Positions 9,240 through 12,995 of a stretch of DNA of 12,995 nucleotides are shown here, one piece after another. A program made the position numbers and the translations under genes. The stretch spans positions 1 to 12,995 of the forward strand of contig LSSN01003853.1 of assembly GCA_001970855.1 (NCBI GenBank), in the 5' to 3' direction. How positions within the stretch are numbered: the stretch's first letter is position 1; every line of letters begins with the position of its first letter. This stretch comes from Smittium culicis. Taxonomy: Eukaryota > Kickxellomycota > Harpellomycetes > Harpellales > Legeriomycetaceae. Below the pieces are notes generated by a model, which was given only the letters and a program-made list of their open reading frames with translations, had not been told where the DNA came from and ran no database searches.

Positions 9240-11112
9240 ATGGGGTTTCTATGTTTTGGATCTAAATCTGATAAAGACGCTATCAGCTCATACAGAATGT
9301 CTGAGCAGGTAGTAACTAAACCATACGATGGTCCTGGCTCGGGAAAATACTTAAAATTTGGAAGTGACTTTGCGGTTTCCACCTCCTCAGATTCCCGCCA
9401 GAGTAAAATGGATAAACCTTCTTCTAACCTCTTATATGATCCTGGTTTTAAACATTCGTCAATAAAATTGCAACCAAGCTCTAAAATATCTGATACTAAG
9501 AATATCAACAATCCTGACGATCGCTTTATAAGTGAAGACGCCATTTTTATGTATAACGCTTTCATAGACCACTCTGATGAAAAAGCTGTTCCTGAACCAA
9601 AGATTCAAAAGCCAAGAAAAACAAAAGAAATTACTGCCCAAGCCAGGTATGTCAATAAATCCTTAAAGCAGTCTACTAATAAAGGCGATAAAAAACTCAA
9701 CATTTCAACTGTCAAGTCCATTGTAAGATTAATTAATAGATTTAAATACTCTCAATTACAATTATGTCTATAACTTTACTCTTGATTAAAGCACACTATC
9801 TTTTACTAAAAAATCTTTTTTTATTGTTTTAACTACTCTAATTTAGGACCTAACCGCCGAACCAAGGATGAATTTTCTTCGCAAAAATACTGTTGTGCAC
9901 TCAGAATCAGACGAACTTCAAAAATCATTATTCGACAGTAGAAAGAGCAACAGAGCTCATACCACTAATATCCCCCCTTCTCTCATAAATAACAAGGTTA
10001 TATCGCCGCGCACAAGTAATAGCAAGTTAAGCGATATTTCAGATCTTTATATACACGATGCGGATATGATCGAATACTATAAGCTACAGCAAAATAATAG
10101 CCCTAACTTTAATCAAAACAAATCATTCTCCGATTTCAACTCGATTTCCGCGTCGCCTTACATGTCTGCACCCGCTGCTAATAATAGAGAATCTATTTAC
10201 ACTCACAGACACGTTTCTGAGAATTTCAATAATACCCCTAAGACCAGCGCCAATAGATCTGACCAAAGCTCTGTTGGTACACAAAATTTTATTAATAATT
10301 CACAAATCAGCAAGTTCGGGCCAGAATTTACTAAAAAGGAAAATTTGAGCGATTTCTCTCCTGAAACTAAAGTAACACCAGCTAGCGAATATTTACAAAA
10401 AGATGATCTATCTCTAGCATCGTCTTCTGCAAGTACAGTCGAATCTGTAAATAATAAAAAGATTGGTGGCTTTGTTGAAGAATCAGTTCTCTCAAAACCA
10501 TCTAACGATAATTTGTCTTTTATACAGGCTCCTGGAGCAGATTTTGAAACCCAGGGATCAGACCCAGTATCATACACAGAATTATCAATGAGCTATGTAT
10601 CCGATAAACATAATTATGACAAAAATAATGTCTCAGAGTCTAAAATTGAATCTATTAACAGCAAGGTATCTCTTAAAAGTAAAGAATCATTTTCGCCAAG
10701 CGTTTCAGAAAAAAAAAAAGATTCACCTGCAGTTAGAAATAAGCCATCAGTCGAGTCTGTACGAAGACCAAGCGCAAATAAGCTTAAATTCACTGATTTA
10801 TTAAAAACTTTTGAGCCAGGGCTACCAGCTTTGCCTGAAAAAAATCCCAGAAGCATGCCTCTAAGAATACCTTCAGCGCCCAAACACAAAGAAATTATGC
10901 CACCTTCTAGCTCAGCATTTGAAAAGACAACCAGACAAAAGCTTGTTTTAAAGTCTGATAAAAATCTCAGCCCAATATCGAATATTGGAACTTTTCCTAA
11001 TACAAGTATTTACACTGGAAGCCCAGGACCAGATTCTTCAAACGAACCACAAAGGAAGATTTTACTTGCAAAGCCCAAAAGTAAAGTAAGTACTCCTGAG
11101 CCCGTCATCTAA
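9240..11112 (+). CDS. Serine-rich disordered protein with MGFLCFG N-terminus, two exons
   Basis: I do not recognise this family. The preferred model joins exon 1 (9240-9722) to exon 2 (9847-11112) and gives 582 residues. The start ATG follows ttaataaac and is the first in its frame. The protein begins MGFLCFGSK, and Cys5 is the only cysteine in the whole model, which suggests S-acylation and membrane attachment; the N-myristoylation consensus is not met (Phe3, Phe6). The rest is low-complexity and looks intrinsically disordered. In the 414 residues from the second exon's first Met, 72 are Ser, and there are about 11 Ser-Pro or Thr-Pro sites, typical of proline-directed kinase targets. The last 108 residues (475-582) are richer in Pro and Lys, with a possible short motif at KFTDLLKTFEPG. 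No domain, signal peptide or transmembrane helix is visible. A scaffold or signalling role at a membrane is inference only. The coding status is well supported by frame length and a frame-preserving intron. Confidence 0.75.
9723..9846 (+). other. Spliceosomal intron, 124 nt
   Basis: The donor is GTAAGA, a branch-like TACTAA sits at 9804-9809, and a T-rich tract leads to the acceptor TTTAG at 9842-9846. Both exon ends lie on codon boundaries, so the reading frame continues (STVKSI then DLTAEPR). An alternative that also keeps frame uses the stronger donor GTATGT at 9647 and the acceptor AAG ending at 9866, with CTAAC at 9850-9854 as branch site; it would shorten the protein to 550 residues. 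I prefer the first because the extra segments look coding and its acceptor tract is better. Confidence 0.6.
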
Positions 11113-11197
11113 AAAAGAAGAATTTTTAAACATGTAAAGTCTCTAGCTGGTATAGAGTAATTGTTTGAATCGATTCCATCCTATAGTAGTACAAAGA

Positions 11198-11203
11198 AAT
11201 AAA
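11198..11203 (+). terminator. AATAAA polyadenylation signal
   Basis: An AATAAA hexamer lies 86 bases after the stop codon of the serine-rich gene, a normal place for a 3' end signal. In AT-rich sequence such hexamers are frequent, so this is suggestive only. Confidence 0.4.
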
Positions 11204-11269
11204 ATAGAAAGCAAGTTTATTTTTGACTATTTTTTGATCAATGATAGCCCGAGGAGAAAATTTCTATAA

Positions 11270-12437
11270 TTCATCTTTAGGGCGAATTCAGAAAAGAGAC
11301 CGCTATTTTTTTTATTTTCTACTTTGGAACAGTTTTTTTTTTTTAAAATTTTTGTTCATTTTTGCATTCTTTTTTTATTATATGACTATTTTTATCACCG
11401 ATAGTTGTTTGAGCTTCTGCATTCTAGACTTATAACTAAGTTTTATATGACTTTTTTAACCAAAAATATAATCATTATTACCTTACGCTTTATTAAGATT
11501 AATGTTTTTTTTTTGGATGTCCTTCTACCCATTATAAATTTTACATAACACTTGCATATTAATAACCATGTATATTCAAAATGTATTGTTAAAGGAGAAT
11601 ATTTATTACTGGCACTAAAGGAAGAGGAAACTATTTTTTTGATTTTTGTTTTAATTCTTCACATTTAACGCTTAAGCCTAGATAAAAAAAGATACATTAT
11701 TGGTTGTGTATTTCGTGATATTCATATTAGTAATCAGGTTCGATGTGGATATACCTTATTTTGATTAGCCTAGAGCGTGAGAGCTCACTTAAGGCAAAAA
11801 GTAAAAACAAGATATATAAAAAGAGAAGAGTGATTGGATATTTAACTATTTAATAGCGAATAGGGTGGCCAAAATAAAAATATTAACGAATAGTTTTTTT
11901 GAAGGAGTTTAACAAATGAAGCGTAATCCTCAGATTTTTAGAAAATTGGATGATTCTATGAAATGGGAATAATGAGTGGGTGTCAACTTGTTGTAGAGTT
12001 GAGATGAGAAAGAAGCGCTTTTAATACATGTATGAATAAATAGGAGGAAAGAAAGTCAGGGAATAGAAAAGAACTTGAAGTCTTGGCATGAAAATAAAAA
12101 TTATAAGAGGATTAAATCAGCTAAATAAGAAAAAAGTGCAAACAAATAAATTATTTTCTAGCTGTTTAGCTGTGTATTTATTGGCCTTTTTTTTTTTTTT
12201 TTTTAAATCAAATGAAAAAAATTTATATATAGGGGCTTTAAATAAGCGATTAGAAATAAGTAGCAGTGATTTTAACAAACTTTTTTTTTATCAATTTTTT
12301 TTTATTTATTTGATATTAGAGTTATATACTTTTCTTAATAAAGAAAGCTTTTCTTTTTACCTTTAACTCACGCCTTTATCAAGCAGTAAAAAAACAACAG
12401 CAACAGTACTGGCTATTATTTTATTATCAAAGCAAAA
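11270..12437. other. AT-rich spacer and MIA40 upstream region
   Basis: No supported gene lies between the serine-rich gene and MIA40. Apparent frames at 11241-11435 and 12088-12366 are dominated by Phe, Leu, Lys and Ile from T and A runs (including 18 T at 12187-12204). From about 11590 to 12080 the + strand carries more G than C. The last 70 bases (12367-12437), which are less T-rich and contain several CAA and CAG triplets, probably form the promoter-proximal region and 5' leader of MIA40. I see no clear TATA element. Confidence 0.55.
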
Positions 12438-12812
12438 ATGTCAGCAGATAAGTCAGTCCCTATTGGTTTCGAAGACGAAGTTCACGTTGAAGATAATGCG
12501 CAAAGCGATAAGCCCGAGAGCGCATACGATCCAGAAACCGGGGAGATCAATTGGGACTGCCCATGTTTGGATGGAATGGCGCACGGGACTTGCGGCGAGG
12601 AGTTCAAGGCAGCTTTCTCGTGCTTCATTTACTCGAAAGAGGAGGAGAAAGGTATCGACTGCGTAGACAAGTTCAAGGCCATGCAGGACTGTTTCAAGGC
12701 CCACCCTGAAGAGTACGGTCCACAGGATATCGTTGATGATGATGAATACCTAGCCGAGCAACCTGAGCAGCAAGAACAAGAGCAAGAGCAGCAACAAGAA
12801 AAAGAGCAATAA
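12438..12812 (+). CDS. MIA40: MIA40/CHCHD4 mitochondrial intermembrane-space import oxidoreductase
   Basis: In this family MIA40 is the oxidoreductase of the mitochondrial intermembrane space. It oxidises incoming twin CX9C and CX3C proteins, trapping them by disulfides, and is itself re-oxidised by Erv1/ALR. The 124-residue product has the redox CPC motif at 41-43 (INWDCPCL) and the CHCH fold with two CX9C pairs, Cys52/Cys62 and Cys75/Cys85. By analogy these form Cys52-Cys85 and Cys62-Cys75. The hydrophobic substrate-cleft residues are present (Phe56, Phe60, Phe63, Phe79, Met82, Phe86). The segment before the motif, [13 protein letters not shown], is of the fungal type. There is no presequence or membrane helix at the N-terminus, so the architecture is the soluble kind known from human CHCHD4. 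The C-terminus is acidic, then Glu/Gln-repeat rich (about 107-124). Asp45 and Thr51 replace the Gly and Pro usual in CPCLGGMAxGPCG. The gene is intronless, and the start context AAAAATGTC is good. Confidence 0.97.
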   Translation: MSADKSVPIGFEDEVHVEDNAQSDKPESAYDPETGEINWDCPCLDGMAHGTCGEEFKAAFSCFIYSKEEEKGIDCVDKFKAMQDCFKAHPEEYGPQDIVDDDEYLAEQPEQQEQEQEQQQEKEQ

Positions 12813-12813
12813 A
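12808..12813 (+). terminator. AATAAA overlapping the MIA40 stop codon
   Basis: The hexamer AATAAA overlaps the last Gln codon, the TAA stop and the next base. If used as a polyadenylation signal it would leave a very short 3' untranslated region of roughly 10-30 bases. It may simply be coincidence, since CAA TAA A gives this hexamer automatically. Confidence 0.2.
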
Positions 12814-12995
12814 CAAAGTTTTATGTTAATTCTTTTTGAACTGAGCCTTTTCTACCTTTAATATATAATTGAGGAAATGTATGGATATTTGAAACTTGGA
12901 TTGGGATAATACATCGCTACTCTTTTTCTTTTTTTTTAATAGGTGGCCAACTCACCTCTCCCTACCATACTTCGTTTCTTTCTTTCCTTCCATCC
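12814..12995. other. MIA40 3' flank and pyrimidine-rich tract
   Basis: AT-rich sequence follows MIA40. From about 12913 to the window end the + strand becomes pyrimidine-rich with few G, resembling the tract before the gene at 9240. It may be the upstream region of another + strand gene outside the window. No coding frame is visible. Confidence 0.35.

Noticed and set aside
9240..9260. N-myristoylation of the MGFLCFG start
   Set aside because: The consensus excludes Phe at position 3 and needs a small residue at position 6, where Phe is present. S-acylation of Cys5 remains possible.
11241..11435. 64-codon frame after the serine-rich gene
   Set aside because: It is dominated by Phe from T runs and sits in a 3' flank. 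It is not in the frame reached by the possible third exon.
12088..12366. 92-codon frame upstream of MIA40, considered as an N-terminal anchor exon
   Set aside because: Its hydrophobic stretches come from T runs, its composition is AT-like rather than like the MIA40 exon, and I found no convincing splice pair linking it in frame.
9212..12704. Antisense and out-of-frame open frames over the two genes (9212-9565, 9459-9641, 10203-10577, 10614-10889, 12453-12704 on -, and 10595-10804, 12463-12666 on +)
   Set aside because: They are shadows of the real genes. Their products show no domain, and codon choice fits the overlapping gene.
12940..12980. GTGAGT donor and ATG on the - strand, considered as the start of a gene running left
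   Set aside because: Such a gene would have to run antisense across MIA40, and no - strand coding exon is visible there. The tract is better read as pyrimidine-rich upstream sequence.

Overview
This window is eukaryotic, very AT-rich and full of A and T homopolymer runs. It most likely comes from a fungus. The clearest evidence is the gene at 12438-12812, which encodes a MIA40-type mitochondrial oxidoreductase. The stretch around its CPC motif reads like fungal MIA40, but the protein lacks the N-terminal presequence and membrane anchor known from yeast Mia40. An early-diverging fungal lineage with an AT-rich genome would fit; I cannot name the species.

Layout. Positions 1-9239 contain no gene that I can support. 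They hold AT-rich sequence with local structures: a near-perfect 54-base hairpin (1968-2021), an A-run/T-run hairpin (2289-2327), a GC-rich island (3725-3960), a smaller GC-rich patch (about 5768-5875), a 38-bp tandem repeat (6525-6676), a very doubtful microprotein (7376-7575), a 47-48-bp tandem repeat (7888-8029) and a candidate structured element ending in an 18-T run (8064-8344). At about 8.05 kb the + strand changes abruptly from G over C to C over G. The pyrimidine-rich stretch that follows (about 8520-9239) leads into the first convincing gene.

Genes. The gene at 9240-11112 (+) has two exons and encodes a serine-rich, apparently disordered protein of about 582 residues. Its only cysteine is at position 5, in an MGFLCFG N-terminus. 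I do not recognise the family. After about 1.3 kb of AT-rich spacer comes the intronless MIA40 gene. The last 80 bases are again pyrimidine-rich and may lead into another gene beyond the window.

The two genes are separate transcription units and nothing in the sequence links their functions. The interest lies mainly in the non-coding part and in the unidentified cysteine-5 protein.
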